Notes under the pieces: model-generated
Seen by the model: only the letters and a program-made list of their open reading frames with translations
Database searches by the model: none
Told to the model about the DNA's origin: nothing
Shown here: piece by piece, positions 1 through 8,543 of the stretch
Position numbering within the stretch: position 1 is the stretch's first letter
How the letters are laid out: each line of letters starts with the position of its first letter
Made by a program: the position numbers and the translations under genes
Assembly (NCBI GenBank): GCA_963789225.1
Contig: CAWBKD010000046.1
Coordinates: 186,001-250,000, forward strand
DNA length: 64,000 bases
Source: Palsa-504 sp963789225
GTDB lineage: Bacteria; Actinomycetota; Actinomycetes; Streptosporangiales; Streptosporangiaceae
Direction of reading: 5' to 3'

Positions 1-555
1 GACCACATCAAGAGCAGCAGCTCCTGTCTCAACTGGCGCGAACGCCTGTTCCTGGCACGCCCGCCGCGCGGCTTCGAGGAGCAATCGGACCCTGGGCGCA
101 CGACTGTGCTCGGCACCGAAGATGGACAGCGCAACATCTTTGGCGGGAGGGTAACCGGAAACGTCGAAGGTGACCTGCGGTGGCACCGAGGTCATCGCTG
201 CTGGTTGGTCGGCTAGGCCCAGCTTGCAGAAGCCGATTAGTGCGTTGTCCAGGATCTTCGTCTGGCTGGTGCGCCAGCCATGGCCGGTGACGTACCGCTG
301 CGGGTGTACCTGCTGGGCGACGGTCATGAGCTGAGGGTAGACACGACGGAATGTCCGCTCCTGGGATTGCTGCCAGTCAGGATCATGCAGCTTGAAGAAC
401 ATGCCGGTCCAGACATGATCCATAGGAATTACCATCCCAGGCAGAAGATGATGCAATGTCTTGGTGCCAGCGACGATCTTGGCCTTATTCTCGACCACCG
501 AGAGACCTAATGGCAGTCCACAGCAGGCGCGCCAGCATGTACCCATCGGCGTCAT
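1..555 (-). CDS. conserved hypothetical protein, partial (runs off left edge)
   Basis: An uninterrupted minus-strand frame of 185 codons runs from an ATG at 555 to the window edge with no stop. The residue pattern looks protein-like: ENKAKIVAGTKTLHHLLPG, then PMDHVWTGMFF, then YVTGHGWRTSQTKILDNALI. It resembles actinobacterial uncharacterised proteins with a 'TKTLHHLLPD..PPMDR' block; I cannot give a function. A second in-frame ATG is at 546. There is no clear ribosome binding site and the upstream frame closes quickly, so the N-terminus may be truncated or frameshifted. Confidence 0.6.
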   Translation of the reverse strand, partial: MTPMGTCWRACCGLPLGLSVVENKAKIVAGTKTLHHLLPGMVIPMDHVWTGMFFKLHDPDWQQSQERTFRRVYPQLMTVAQQVHPQRYVTGHGWRTSQTKILDNALIGFCKLGLADQPAAMTSVPPQVTFDVSGYPPAKDVALSIFGAEHSRAPRVRLLLEAARRACQEQAFAPVETGAAALDVV

Positions 556-772
556 CAACCCCTCGCGCAACTACCTCGCCGGCGACTTGCGCGGAACCGC
601 CAGCACGGGTGCAGGCCGGCACTGGTGGGCGAGGCTGACATCTGGCGACCTGAAGGCTCATCAACTGCCCGACCCAGTCGGCCAGTACCGGCGTCCAGCT
701 GGCTGGTAGCAGCTGCAGTCATCCCAGCGGAAGACTTCACACGGGAACCGCGTTATAGTTATCGCATATACC

Positions 773-803
773 ACCCGGCTCCTTGTGGGCCGGGTTTTCT
801 TTT
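773..803 (+). terminator. Rho-independent-type hairpin with T tract
   Basis: ACCCGGC at 773-779 pairs with GCCGGGT at 789-795 and is followed by TTTCTTTT, a classical intrinsic terminator on the plus strand. No intact plus-strand gene precedes it, so it probably belonged to a gene that has been lost. I see no gene between 556 and 940. Confidence 0.55.
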
Positions 804-940
804 GCCCGGCGCCGCGCAGGACCGTGGACGAGATTAGGGTCTGGGTCTGGTCGCCGTCAGGAAGGCCGGTACATGGTCAGTTCCCAATCCGTCGCCGACA
901 ATCGCAAACCGAAGCTGTTCTCCCAGCTCGACGAGTTATA

Positions 941-1093
941 TGGAAGTGCCAGAACAGTCCGAAGTGCAGGCACGATCATCGGGTCAAGCAAGACCCTCGG
1001 TGGAAAGTCGAGCAGCTGACCCCGGCCGTTATCCGGTGGACCACGCCCTCCGGTCGTCAGTACACCACCGAACCAACGCGTTACCCGATCTAA
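941..1093 (+). pseudogene. 3' remnant of an HNH endonuclease (DUF222/13E12-type)
   Basis: The last 50 codons before the stop at 1093 read like the C-terminus of actinobacterial DUF222-HNH proteins: a CRHDHRVKQ block (the HNH histidines), a Trp-Lys-Val-Glu-Gln segment, then IRWTTPSGRQYTTEPTRYP. Upstream in this frame (785-940) the translation is not recognisable and no DUF222 domain is present, so only the 3' end survives. These genes are often present in many copies and their remnants are common. Confidence 0.6.
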
Positions 1094-1121
1094 CCCGATC
1101 CGGCGTGTCCCAGTACGCGAC

Positions 1122-1151
1122 AGCGGGGAGGCCCGGAACGGCCTCCCCGCT
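1122..1151. terminator. bidirectional terminator hairpin
   Basis: AGCGGGGAGGC (1122-1132) and GCCTCCCCGCT (1141-1151) form a perfect 11-bp stem with an 8-nt loop. It lies between the plus-strand HNH remnant and the 3' end of the minus-strand lectin gene, so it can serve both. Confidence 0.7.
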
Positions 1152-1165
1152 GCGATGGCGTGGAA

Positions 1166-1978
1166 CTAGGACCAGTGCTCGTTACTGGTGTTCCTGCAGG
1201 TGTAGACGATGGCCTTGGTGCCGTTGGTCTTGGAGTAGCCCGGGTCGTTCAGGCACAGGAATCCGTGCGACGAGAGGCTGAGGAGGTACTCGCCGTCGCT
1301 GCTCGTGTGGCTCCACTTCTCGTTCGAGCCCCCGTTGCAGCTCCACAGGATCACCTTGGTGCCGCTGCCGCCGTTGCCCGCGTCGTTCGCGCACCTGCCG
1401 TTGTGCTGCAGCTCGCCGTTGGAGAACGTCCATCCCTGGGCCGAATCGTTGCTGTTGCACGACCAGAGGATGACCGCGGTCCCGTTCGCCGAGCTATTGC
1501 CCTTGTCGTCCAGGCACATCCCGCCGTACCCCTTGATCAGGGAGACGGGTCCCGACGAGGTCGTTCCCGTCGTGTAGTTCACCGTGATGGTGAGCTGGTT
1601 GCCCAGATTGGCCTTGAGGTCGTCCCCGGTGACCGTAATGTCGCAGCTGTCCGGGTGGGTGTAGGGCATGTCGATGGGGATCGTGATCGTGGGCGGGGAC
1701 AGCACGGCGTCGCTACCCGATGAGGTAGCGGACTGGCCGTTCTCGGTGCACTGCAGGGTCCACTGGAACGCTGCCTTCTGCCGCGGGTAGGCCAGGATCG
1801 AGACCGATATGCTCGACGGCTGGTTGATGGTCTCCGTGACGCTGCACTCCGCGTAGCCCGAAAGCCCGGTGCAGGTGCCGGCCACGTCCGCGTGCGCCAG
1901 CTGGCTCGCCGCCACCGCGCCGCCCGCTATCAGGCCGGTTACCACCAGGGCAACGACGAGCCGACGAGGTTTCCGCAT
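1166..1978 (-). CDS. secreted ricin-type beta-trefoil lectin-domain protein
   Basis: 270 aa. The N-terminus has a Sec signal peptide (MRKPRRL, then a hydrophobic stretch ending around AHADVA). A roughly 110-residue beta-sandwich-like region without recognised motifs follows, then a C-terminal ricin B (beta-trefoil) domain with three CLDD/CAND/CLND subdomain starts and the QxW-like triplets QGW, EKW and EHW. The domain normally binds sugars. It is an exported carbohydrate-binding protein; no catalytic domain is seen. Start chosen at ATG 1978 (GAGAGG lies upstream) rather than the in-frame TTG at 1984. It is a close paralogue of the gene at 2078-2947 and of the pseudogene at 3099-3480. Confidence 0.88.
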   Translation of the reverse strand: MRKPRRLVVALVVTGLIAGGAVAASQLAHADVAGTCTGLSGYAECSVTETINQPSSISVSILAYPRQKAAFQWTLQCTENGQSATSSGSDAVLSPPTITIPIDMPYTHPDSCDITVTGDDLKANLGNQLTITVNYTTGTTSSGPVSLIKGYGGMCLDDKGNSSANGTAVILWSCNSNDSAQGWTFSNGELQHNGRCANDAGNGGSGTKVILWSCNGGSNEKWSHTSSDGEYLLSLSSHGFLCLNDPGYSKTNGTKAIVYTCRNTSNEHWS

Positions 1979-2009
1979 TATCAACTACCTCTCTGATTTG
2001 CTTATGCCC

Positions 2010-2041
2010 ACCGGTCCTGACGCGCCAGCGTCAGGACCGGT
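2010..2041 (-). terminator. terminator hairpin between lectin genes
   Basis: ACCGGTCCTGACGC (2010-2023) and GCGTCAGGACCGGT (2028-2041) give a perfect 14-bp stem with a 4-nt loop, just past the stop of the upstream lectin gene. A related hairpin lies at 2985-3006. Confidence 0.75.
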
Positions 2042-2077
2042 TTACAAAGGACGGTGGGCCCGCTGTGAGGGCGCGAG

Positions 2078-2947
2078 CTACGACCAGTGCTGGTTGCTGC
2101 TGTTGTGACAGGTGTAGACGATCAGCTGGGTCCCGTTGGACTTCGAGTAGCCAGGATCGTCGAGGCACAGGAACCCGTGCGACCCGAGCTTCAGGATGAA
2201 CTCACCGTCGCTGCTCGTGTGGGTCCACTTCTCGTTCGAGGCCCCGTTGCAGCTCCACAGGATCACATGGGTGCCGCTGCCGCCGTTGCCCGCGTCGTTC
2301 GCGCACTTGCCGTTGTGCTGCAGCTCGCCGCTGGTGAACGTCCACCCCTGGGCCGAATCGCCGTGGTTGCACGACCAGATGATGACCTTGGTCCCGTTCG
2401 ACGAGTAGTTGCTCTTGTCGTCGATGCACTTACCGTCGTACCCCGAGATGTACGACACGTCCACGGACGGGGCGGTGGACGTGGGCGAGGTCGCCGTCGC
2501 CGTGGCGGACGGCGTCCAGTTCAGGACCATGGTAAAAGTCCCGGTGTCGGCGAGGGTGGCCGTCGCGTCGACGTCGCAGTAGTCCGGGGTCGGCGTGCCC
2601 GTGGGGAACGGGACGTTGATGCTGATCGCATCACCCGCGGTAGCGTCCGTGGTATTGGTCCCGCTGATCGCGTCGTCGGTGGTGCCCTCCGCGCAATCGC
2701 CCTGCCACGTAGTCGTGATGTCCTGGGGAGTGGTGGTGAGGCTGTCACTGCCGAGCGTGACGGTGATCGTTATGGCGGTCGGCGAGTTGACCGTCGTATC
2801 GATTTCGCACGAAGCCGCCGCACCCTCCGTGGCAGGGCTGCAGAGGCCGGCTTCGTTGGCGTTGGCCACCAGTCCCACGGTGATCCCACCGGCCGCCACT
2901 AGGGCGGACACCACTAGAGCAGCGGCGAGACGACGTGATTTCCGCAT
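2078..2947 (-). CDS. secreted ricin-type beta-trefoil lectin-domain protein
   Basis: 289 aa. Signal peptide (MRKSRRLAAALVVSALVAAGG, cleavage near VANA), an N-terminal domain of about 130 residues rich in Thr, Asp and Val, a Thr/Ser-Ala linker (TATATSPTSTAPS) and a C-terminal ricin B lectin domain with QGW, EKW and QHW motifs. ATG 2947 is preferred because AGGAAGG lies about nine bases upstream; in-frame TTG 3028 would add 27 residues in front of the signal peptide. The lectin half is nearly identical to the 1166-1978 gene, while the N-terminal halves have diverged, as after a tandem duplication. Confidence 0.88.
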   Translation of the reverse strand: MRKSRRLAAALVVSALVAAGGITVGLVANANEAGLCSPATEGAAASCEIDTTVNSPTAITITVTLGSDSLTTTPQDITTTWQGDCAEGTTDDAISGTNTTDATAGDAISINVPFPTGTPTPDYCDVDATATLADTGTFTMVLNWTPSATATATSPTSTAPSVDVSYISGYDGKCIDDKSNYSSNGTKVIIWSCNHGDSAQGWTFTSGELQHNGKCANDAGNGGSGTHVILWSCNGASNEKWTHTSSDGEFILKLGSHGFLCLDDPGYSKSNGTQLIVYTCHNSSNQHWS

Positions 2948-2984
2948 CAATAAAACTGCCTTCCTGCATCGGTTAGGCCCCCAT

Positions 2985-3006
2985 GCCTGACGCACTGGCA
3001 TCAGGC
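2985..3006 (-). terminator. terminator-like hairpin
   Basis: GCCTGACGC (2985-2993) pairs with GCATCAGGC (2998-3006) with one imperfect pair. Same position and related sequence as the hairpin at 2010-2041, so the terminator was duplicated together with the lectin gene. Confidence 0.5.
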
Positions 3007-3030
3007 TCCGGTTTACACCAAAGATCAAGA

Positions 3031-3065
3031 AGCCCGCCCCCGGAACGGAGATATGTACCCGGTTG
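3031..3065. repeat. imperfect copy of the glgA 3' end
   Basis: The stretch around 3031-3065 (core CCGGAACGGAGATATGTACC) repeats the glgA terminus and its immediate downstream DNA at 3486-3521 (core GCGGAACGGAGATTTATGCC), including the region of the glgA stop codon. The two copies are about 455 bp apart and bracket the decayed lectin gene. Confidence 0.6.
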
Positions 3066-3098
3066 CGCAGCTTCGCGCCCAGGCGCGGTCTGGACCAG

Positions 3099-3480
3099 CT
3101 AAGTCCAGTACTGGTTGCTGGTGTTGTGGCAGGTGTAGACGATGACCTGGGTACGGTTGGCCTTCGAGTAGCCCGGATCGGTCAGGCAGAGCCGCCCGTG
3201 GGCCGTGCTGTTCAGCACGAATTCGCCGTCGCTGCCGGTGTGCGACCATTTCTCATCCGAGGACCCGTTGCAGGCCCACAAGATCACCTTGGTACCGCTA
3301 CCGCCGTTGCCCTGGTCGTTGGCGCACTTGCCGTTGTGCTGCAGCTCGCCGTTGGTGAATATCCACCCTTCGGCAGAATCGGCAGCTATAGCACCCCCAG
3401 AGGACGACCTTGGTCCGATTCGCCGAGCTGTTTCCCTTGTCATCCAGGCACATGCCGCCGTACCCCCTGACCAGCGGCAC
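3099..3480 (-). pseudogene. decayed ricin-type lectin gene (5'-truncated, frameshifted)
   Basis: Two overlapping frames together give the lectin domain. Codons from 3480 encode a GYGGMCLDDKGNSSAN block and VVLWGC; after a frameshift near 3385-3395 the other frame continues DSAEGWIFTNGELQHNGK through DEKW and NQYW to the stop at 3099. There is no signal peptide and no N-terminal domain. The product would be neither exported nor complete. It is the third lectin copy of the local array. Confidence 0.8.
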
Positions 3481-3508
3481 GACCGCAGCCCGCGCGCGGA
3501 ACGGAGAT

Positions 3509-4663
3509 TTATGCCCCGTTGACCAGGTGGGCGTACAGGGCCGCGGTCTGGGCCGCGATGGCGGGCCAGCCGAACTCGGCGACCGCGCGCTTGCGCCCCG
3601 CCTGCCCCATGGCCTCGGTGCGGTCGGGGTCGCGGATCAGGGCGTTCAGGGCTTGGGCGAGCGGCTCAGGCTCACCCGGCGGGACCAGTAGGCCGGTCTC
3701 GCCGTCGGCGACGACCTCGGGAATCCCACCGGTCCGCGATCCCACGACCGCGGTCTCGCAGGCCATGGCCTCCAGGTTCACGATGCCGAGCGGCTCGTAG
3801 AGCGACGGGCAGGCGAACACCGTGGCGTGCGTGAGCAGCTGGACGACATCGGGCTTCGGCAGCATCTCCGGGATCCACAGCACGCCGGAGCGGGACGCAC
3901 GCAGGCCGTCCACCAGTTCGGTCACCTCGGCCAGCAGTTCGGGGGTGTCCGGCGCGCCCGCGCACAGGACCAACTGCGCCTCCGGCGCCAGGCCCGATGC
4001 CGCGCGCAGCAGCACCGGCACGCCCTTCTGCCTGGTGATCCGGCCGACGAAGATCACGTAGGGGCGGGCCAGGTCGACGCCGAACCTCTCCAGCACCTCC
4101 GTGCCCGGATCGGGAGCGTACTCGGTGGTGTCGATCCCGTTGCGGATCACGTGGATCCGCTCGGCGGGAATGTCGGGGTACGCGGTCAGGATGTCGGCGC
4201 GCATGCCGTCGGAGACGGCGATCACGGCGTCGGCCACGGTGGCCGAGTCCCGCTCGCACCAAGACGACAGGTGGTAACCCCCGCCGAGCTGTTCGGCCTT
4301 CCACGGCCGCAGCACCTCCAGCGAGTGCATCGTCATGACGTGCGGGATGCCGTAGAGCATGGCGGCCAGGTGGCCGGCCAGGTTCGCGTACCAGGTGTGG
4401 GAGTGGACGAGCTGCGCGGTCCCGACCGCGGCGGTCATCGACAGGTCGGTGGAGATCACCTGCAGGGCCGGGTTCGCCTCGGCGAGCAGGTCCCAGGGCC
4501 TGTGCGCCACGGCGTCCGGGCGGTCCGCGCCCTGGCAGTGCACGGTCAGGTCGACCAGGGGGGCCAGCTCGCGGGCCAGGTACGTGACGTGCACACCCGC
4601 GCCCCCGTACACCTCGGGCGGGTACTCGCGGGTGAGCAGCGCGACCCGGAGCCGGTCCGTCAC
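3509..4663 (-). CDS. glgA: glycogen synthase / maltose-1-phosphate synthase (GT4)
   Basis: 384 aa, GT-B fold, GT4 family of the Corynebacterium/Mycobacterium type. N-terminal Rossmann half with TREYPPEVYGGAG (sugar-nucleotide glycine loop); C-terminal half with FVGRITRQKG and the nucleotide-diphosphate-binding E-x7-E region SLYEPLGIVNLEAMA. Mycobacterial homologues (GlgM) use ADP-glucose and glucose-1-phosphate to make maltose-1-phosphate, so glgM may be the better name. GTG start at 4663 overlaps the glgC stop by 4 bp (GTGA), implying translational coupling with glgC, the enzyme supplying ADP-glucose. Confidence 0.9.
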   Translation of the reverse strand: MTDRLRVALLTREYPPEVYGGAGVHVTYLARELAPLVDLTVHCQGADRPDAVAHRPWDLLAEANPALQVISTDLSMTAAVGTAQLVHSHTWYANLAGHLAAMLYGIPHVMTMHSLEVLRPWKAEQLGGGYHLSSWCERDSATVADAVIAVSDGMRADILTAYPDIPAERIHVIRNGIDTTEYAPDPGTEVLERFGVDLARPYVIFVGRITRQKGVPVLLRAASGLAPEAQLVLCAGAPDTPELLAEVTELVDGLRASRSGVLWIPEMLPKPDVVQLLTHATVFACPSLYEPLGIVNLEAMACETAVVGSRTGGIPEVVADGETGLLVPPGEPEPLAQALNALIRDPDRTEAMGQAGRKRAVAEFGWPAIAAQTAALYAHLVNGA

Positions 4664-5898
4664 GGGATCACGTCCTGGCCCTTGCCCACCACGGTGATGC
4701 CGCCGGCCGAGACCACGAAGCCGCGCGCGCGGTCGCGGTCCTTGTCCACGCCGACCTGGGCACTCTCGGGCACGGTGACGTTCTTGTCGATGATCGCGTT
4801 CCTGATCACCGCGTACCGGCCGACCTTCGTGTTGTGCAGCAGCACGGACCGCTCGACCGTCGACCAGCTGTTCACCCGCACGCCCGGGGAGAGCACGGAC
4901 TGCCTGACCAGCCCGCCGGAGACGACGACCCCGTTGGACACCAGGCTGTTGATCGCGCGCCCGGTCCGTTCGCCCTCGTCGTGCACGAACTTGGCGGGCG
5001 GCGCGGGCGGGATGTGGGTCAGGATCGGCCACCACTCGTTGTACAGGTTGAACACCGGCTCGACCGCGCACAGGTCCATGTGCGCGTCGAAGTACGAGTC
5101 GATCGTCCCGACGTCGCGCCAGTACCCGGCGTCCCGAGCGGTCGCGCCGGGAACCTTGTTGTCCGCGAAGTTGTACGCCTGCGCGCTGCCGTTCCCGACC
5201 AGCATCGGGATGATGTTGCCGCCCATGTCGTGCCGGCTCGAGTCGTCGTCCGCGTCCTTGCGCAGCGCGTCCACGAGCACGTCGGTGTCGAACACGTAGT
5301 TGCCCATCGACGCGTAGCACCGCTGCGGGTCGCCCGGCATCGGCGGCGGGTCCGCGGGCTTCTCCAGGAACGCATCCACCGTTCGGCCGTCCGCCGCCAC
5401 ACTGATAATGCCGAACGCCGATGCCTCACCCCTGGGCACCGGGATGGCCGCGACGGTCACCCCCGCCCCGTGGGCCACGTGCTGCTCGATCATCTGCCGG
5501 GGATCCATCCGGTACACGTGGTCGGCGCCGAACACGATCACGATGTCGGGCTGCTCGTCGTTGATCAGGTTCATCGACTGGTGGATGGCGTCCGCCGAGC
5601 CGGTATACCAGTGCGGGCCGAGCCGCTGCTGCGCGGGCACGGGCGTCACGTAGTTGCCGAGCAGGGAGCTCATCCGCCACGTGCTGGAGATATGCCGGTC
5701 CAGGCTGTGGCTCTTGTACTGGGTCAGCACGGCGATCCGCAGAATGCCGCCGTTGGCCAGGTTCGACAGCGCGAAATCGATCAGCCGGTACAGGCCCCCG
5801 AACGGGACCGCGGGCTTGGCCCGGTCCGCGGTCAACGGGCTCAGCCTGGTGCCCGCGCCTCCCGCGAGCACGATTCCCAGTACCCGTGGCTGTGGCAT
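4660..5898 (-). CDS. glgC: glucose-1-phosphate adenylyltransferase
   Basis: 412 aa, usual length. Makes ADP-glucose from glucose-1-phosphate and ATP, the committed step of glycogen synthesis. The N-terminal nucleotidyltransferase signature LAGGAGTRLSPLT is followed by DRAKPAVPFGG. YTGSADAIHQ, the FGADHVYRMD substrate-site block and the FLEKP motif follow, with a C-terminal left-handed beta-helix region (VNSWSTVERSVL). The N-terminal region normally carries the allosteric site. It is the first gene of a two-gene operon with glgA. Confidence 0.95.
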   Translation of the reverse strand: MPQPRVLGIVLAGGAGTRLSPLTADRAKPAVPFGGLYRLIDFALSNLANGGILRIAVLTQYKSHSLDRHISSTWRMSSLLGNYVTPVPAQQRLGPHWYTGSADAIHQSMNLINDEQPDIVIVFGADHVYRMDPRQMIEQHVAHGAGVTVAAIPVPRGEASAFGIISVAADGRTVDAFLEKPADPPPMPGDPQRCYASMGNYVFDTDVLVDALRKDADDDSSRHDMGGNIIPMLVGNGSAQAYNFADNKVPGATARDAGYWRDVGTIDSYFDAHMDLCAVEPVFNLYNEWWPILTHIPPAPPAKFVHDEGERTGRAINSLVSNGVVVSGGLVRQSVLSPGVRVNSWSTVERSVLLHNTKVGRYAVIRNAIIDKNVTVPESAQVGVDKDRDRARGFVVSAGGITVVGKGQDVIP

Positions 5899-5939
5899 GT
5901 CAGGCCTCCCGGCTCAGGGTGTCAGGGCACGCGGCGGGC

Positions 5940-7199
5940 TTAAGGGCCATGCTCCCGCGGATCGGTCGGTACGGGGAAGAGGTCGACCTGGAGCTTCGCA
6001 ACCGTATCGGCCGGCGCCACGACCTTCTCCGGCGCCTCGGCGACCGCGGCCGGTGGTTCGGCGGACTGTGATCCGGCTTCGTCGGACCCTCGGGGGGTGG
6101 CGGTGGCCTGCCAGGCTTCGCGGACCAGCACCTGCAGGGCGCCCGCGATGGGAATGGCGAGCAGCGCCGCGACGAACCCGCCGAACAGGCCGCCGATCAG
6201 GCTGCCGAGCGAGGCGCCGACCAGGACGGCCGTCAGGACGAGCAGCGGGTTGATCTTCACCGTCCTGCTCATGATCACCGGGTTCAGTATGTGGTTCTCG
6301 ACCTGGGTGTAGATCAGGAAGACCACCAGGGTGACGACGCCCGCCGTGACGCCCTCGACGCCGAACGCGAACAGCACGGTGGGGATCCCGGCCAGGGCCC
6401 CGCCGATCATGGGCAGGAAGTCCACCAGCGCGACCCACAGCCCCCACAGGAGCGGGTACGGCACGTGCACGAGCATCAGCGTCACGAACACCACGAGCCC
6501 CGCGATGATCGAGGTCAGGACGTTGCCGAGCATGTAGCCCATGACCGCCCGGTTCACCTCCCCGGCCACCCGGCGGACCCCGGCCGCGCGCTGCGGAGAC
6601 AGCTGCCCGAGCAGCCAGCGCCGCATCTTCGGGCCCTCGAGGAGCAGCAGCAGGACCAGGACGAAAATGATGAAGAGCTCGATGACCAGGGACACGGCGC
6701 CCTTGCCCACCGCCAGGGCCGGCTTGGACAGCGTCTGGGCGTAGCTCACCAGCTTGGGCACGTTCCGCTGCACCCAGGTCTGGATGTGGTACTTGCGGAC
6801 GATGTGGCCGATCCAGCCTTGGCCGTGCTCCGCCTTGGCCAGGTAGGCGGGCAGCGCGTGGGCGAGGGCCGTGATCCCGTTGACCAGCGGCAAGCCGAAC
6901 GCCAGGACCAGGCCGGTGAAGGCCAACACGGCCAGCAGGCTGACGATCGAGACCGCGATGCCCCGCCGGCGGAACGCCGGGTGCCGCTGCAGCAGGACGA
7001 CGAGCGGGTTGAGCAGCAGGGCGAGGAACCCCGCCACGACGACCAGCAGCAGGATGTCGCGCAGCCGGACGATGAGCTTGGCGGCCAGGTACGCGACGGC
7101 CACCACCGCCACCGTGGCCACGATGGTCCGCAGCGGGACGTTCCGCGCGTCGGCCGCCTTCCACAGCCGCGCCAGGCGGCCTGGCTGCTCATCGGTCAC
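5940..7199 (-). CDS. AI-2E family (DUF20) membrane protein
   Basis: 419 aa polytopic membrane protein. Hydrophobic segments occur at about residues 25-70 and 90-120, a long extracytoplasmic-type region follows (HALPAYLAKAEHGQG onward), then a cluster of transmembrane helices from about residue 180 to 350 with the family-typical PYPLLWGLWVALVDFLPMIG block. The C-terminal tail of about 60 residues is Pro/Ala-rich and cytoplasmic-like. The family (PF01594) includes putative autoinducer exporters and Na+/H+ antiporters; the substrate here is unknown. GTG 7199 chosen; an in-frame GTG at 7226 is an alternative. Confidence 0.85.
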   Translation of the reverse strand: MTDEQPGRLARLWKAADARNVPLRTIVATVAVVAVAYLAAKLIVRLRDILLLVVVAGFLALLLNPLVVLLQRHPAFRRRGIAVSIVSLLAVLAFTGLVLAFGLPLVNGITALAHALPAYLAKAEHGQGWIGHIVRKYHIQTWVQRNVPKLVSYAQTLSKPALAVGKGAVSLVIELFIIFVLVLLLLLEGPKMRRWLLGQLSPQRAAGVRRVAGEVNRAVMGYMLGNVLTSIIAGLVVFVTLMLVHVPYPLLWGLWVALVDFLPMIGGALAGIPTVLFAFGVEGVTAGVVTLVVFLIYTQVENHILNPVIMSRTVKINPLLVLTAVLVGASLGSLIGGLFGGFVAALLAIPIAGALQVLVREAWQATATPRGSDEAGSQSAEPPAAVAEAPEKVVAPADTVAKLQVDLFPVPTDPREHGP

Positions 7200-7255
7200 G
7201 CGACCAGCATGCCAGGTCTTCCTCACGCCGCAAGGCGCGGGCTGATGGCCGGGCG

Positions 7256-8479
7256 TCACGCTCCGTTGCGGACGATGGTGACCGGGAGCGTGCGCGGTCC
7301 GCGCACCTGGCCCGCGGACCAGGTGACCGCTGACGGGTCGGCCAGCTCGAAGTCCGGGTAGCGGGCGAGCCACTCCTCCAGGGCGACCCGTAGTTCCATC
7401 CGCGCCAGGTGGGACCCGAGGCAGCGATGCCGCCCGAGCCCGAAGGCGGCGTGCCGGTTGTTCGCCCGGTCGAGCTGGACGTGGCCGGGGTTCTGGAAGA
7501 TGGCCGGATCGCGGTTGGCGGCGGGGAACGGCAGGAGCAGCCAGTCGCCCTCCTTGAACGGGTGGCCGTGGAAGTCGAAGTCCGTGGCCACCAGCCGCGC
7601 CATCGTGACCGGCGCGTACGCGCGCAGCAGTTCCTCGACGGCGCTGCCCATCAGGTCCGGTTCGCTGGCCAGCCTGCGGCGGTCCTCCGGGTGCTGGGCC
7701 AGGTGCCACAGCGAGGCGCCGATGGCCGACCAGGTGGTGTCGATCCCCGCGATCATCAGCAGGACGATGGTGCCGCGGATGAGTTCGGTGGGGACCTTGT
7801 TCCCGTCGATCTCCGCGTCGATGAGCACGGAGGTCAGGTCGTCCCTCGGGTGGGCGATGTGATCCGCGATCTGGGCGTCCATATAGGCGTCCATCTCGGC
7901 GAACGCGGCCTCACGCTCCTCTTCGGGCCGGTCGACCTCCTCGAGGACCAAGTGGATGAACCCCCGGAACAGGTGGGCGTCCTCCTGGGGGAAGCCGAGG
8001 AACCTGACGATGACGCCCACCGGGACGTGCCCGGCGTAATCGACGGCCGCATCGAAGCTCGCCTGGCCCGCCGTCTGAGCCAGCAGGTCCCGGCATAGCT
8101 GCCTGGTGAAGGGCTCGAGGGCGGCGATCGGCCTGGGCGTGAAGGCCGACAGTAGCATTCGCCGCGCGATGGCGTGGAACGGCGGGTCCGAGGTGATCGG
8201 CGGGGATAGCCCGATCGGCGCGGGCAGGTCCTCCGGGCCCGGCCGGCGGTCGCTGACCACGACCGAGCGGGACGTGAAGTGGTCGGTGTCGTACGCCACC
8301 TCGGACACGAGCTCGTGGGTGAGCGGCAGCCAGGTGCCGCCGTACCGGTCGCTGTGCGCGACCGGGCAGCGCTGCCGCAGGTCGTCCCAGATCGGGTAGG
8401 GGTCCTTGACCCACTCCGGGTCGGTGTGATCGAAGTCGGTGGCCCAGTTCTGCACCGGGGGATGGCGGCGGTCGGTCAC
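7256..8479 (-). CDS. cytochrome P450
   Basis: 407 aa, typical soluble bacterial P450. I-helix motif AGIDTTWSAIG carries the oxygen-activating Thr pair, the K-helix ExxR is within EELLRAY, and the haem loop FGLGRHRCLGSHLA gives the thiolate ligand Cys353. GTG 8479 lies 7 bp after GGGAGG. No ferredoxin or reductase gene is adjacent, so electrons must come from elsewhere. It is transcribed divergently from the cyclodeaminase-like and ammonia-lyase-like pair, with 64 bp between the starts, suggesting shared control and possibly a shared pathway. Substrate unknown. Confidence 0.93.
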   Translation of the reverse strand: MTDRRHPPVQNWATDFDHTDPEWVKDPYPIWDDLRQRCPVAHSDRYGGTWLPLTHELVSEVAYDTDHFTSRSVVVSDRRPGPEDLPAPIGLSPPITSDPPFHAIARRMLLSAFTPRPIAALEPFTRQLCRDLLAQTAGQASFDAAVDYAGHVPVGVIVRFLGFPQEDAHLFRGFIHLVLEEVDRPEEEREAAFAEMDAYMDAQIADHIAHPRDDLTSVLIDAEIDGNKVPTELIRGTIVLLMIAGIDTTWSAIGASLWHLAQHPEDRRRLASEPDLMGSAVEELLRAYAPVTMARLVATDFDFHGHPFKEGDWLLLPFPAANRDPAIFQNPGHVQLDRANNRHAAFGLGRHRCLGSHLARMELRVALEEWLARYPDFELADPSAVTWSAGQVRGPRTLPVTIVRNGA

Positions 8480-8543
8480 AGTGCCTCCCGTGGTCGGCCT
8501 CGGTGCTAACAGCGTAAACTCCACGGGAGGGTCACGGATAATC

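Noticed and set aside
600..770. tRNA gene upstream of the hairpin at 773
   Set aside because: No cloverleaf with a T-loop and matching acceptor stem could be drawn.
4664..5320. N-terminal extension of GlgA
   Set aside because: The open frame continues through glgC, but it is antiphase to the true glgC frame, and the GTGA junction at 4660-4663 gives the normal GlgA start.
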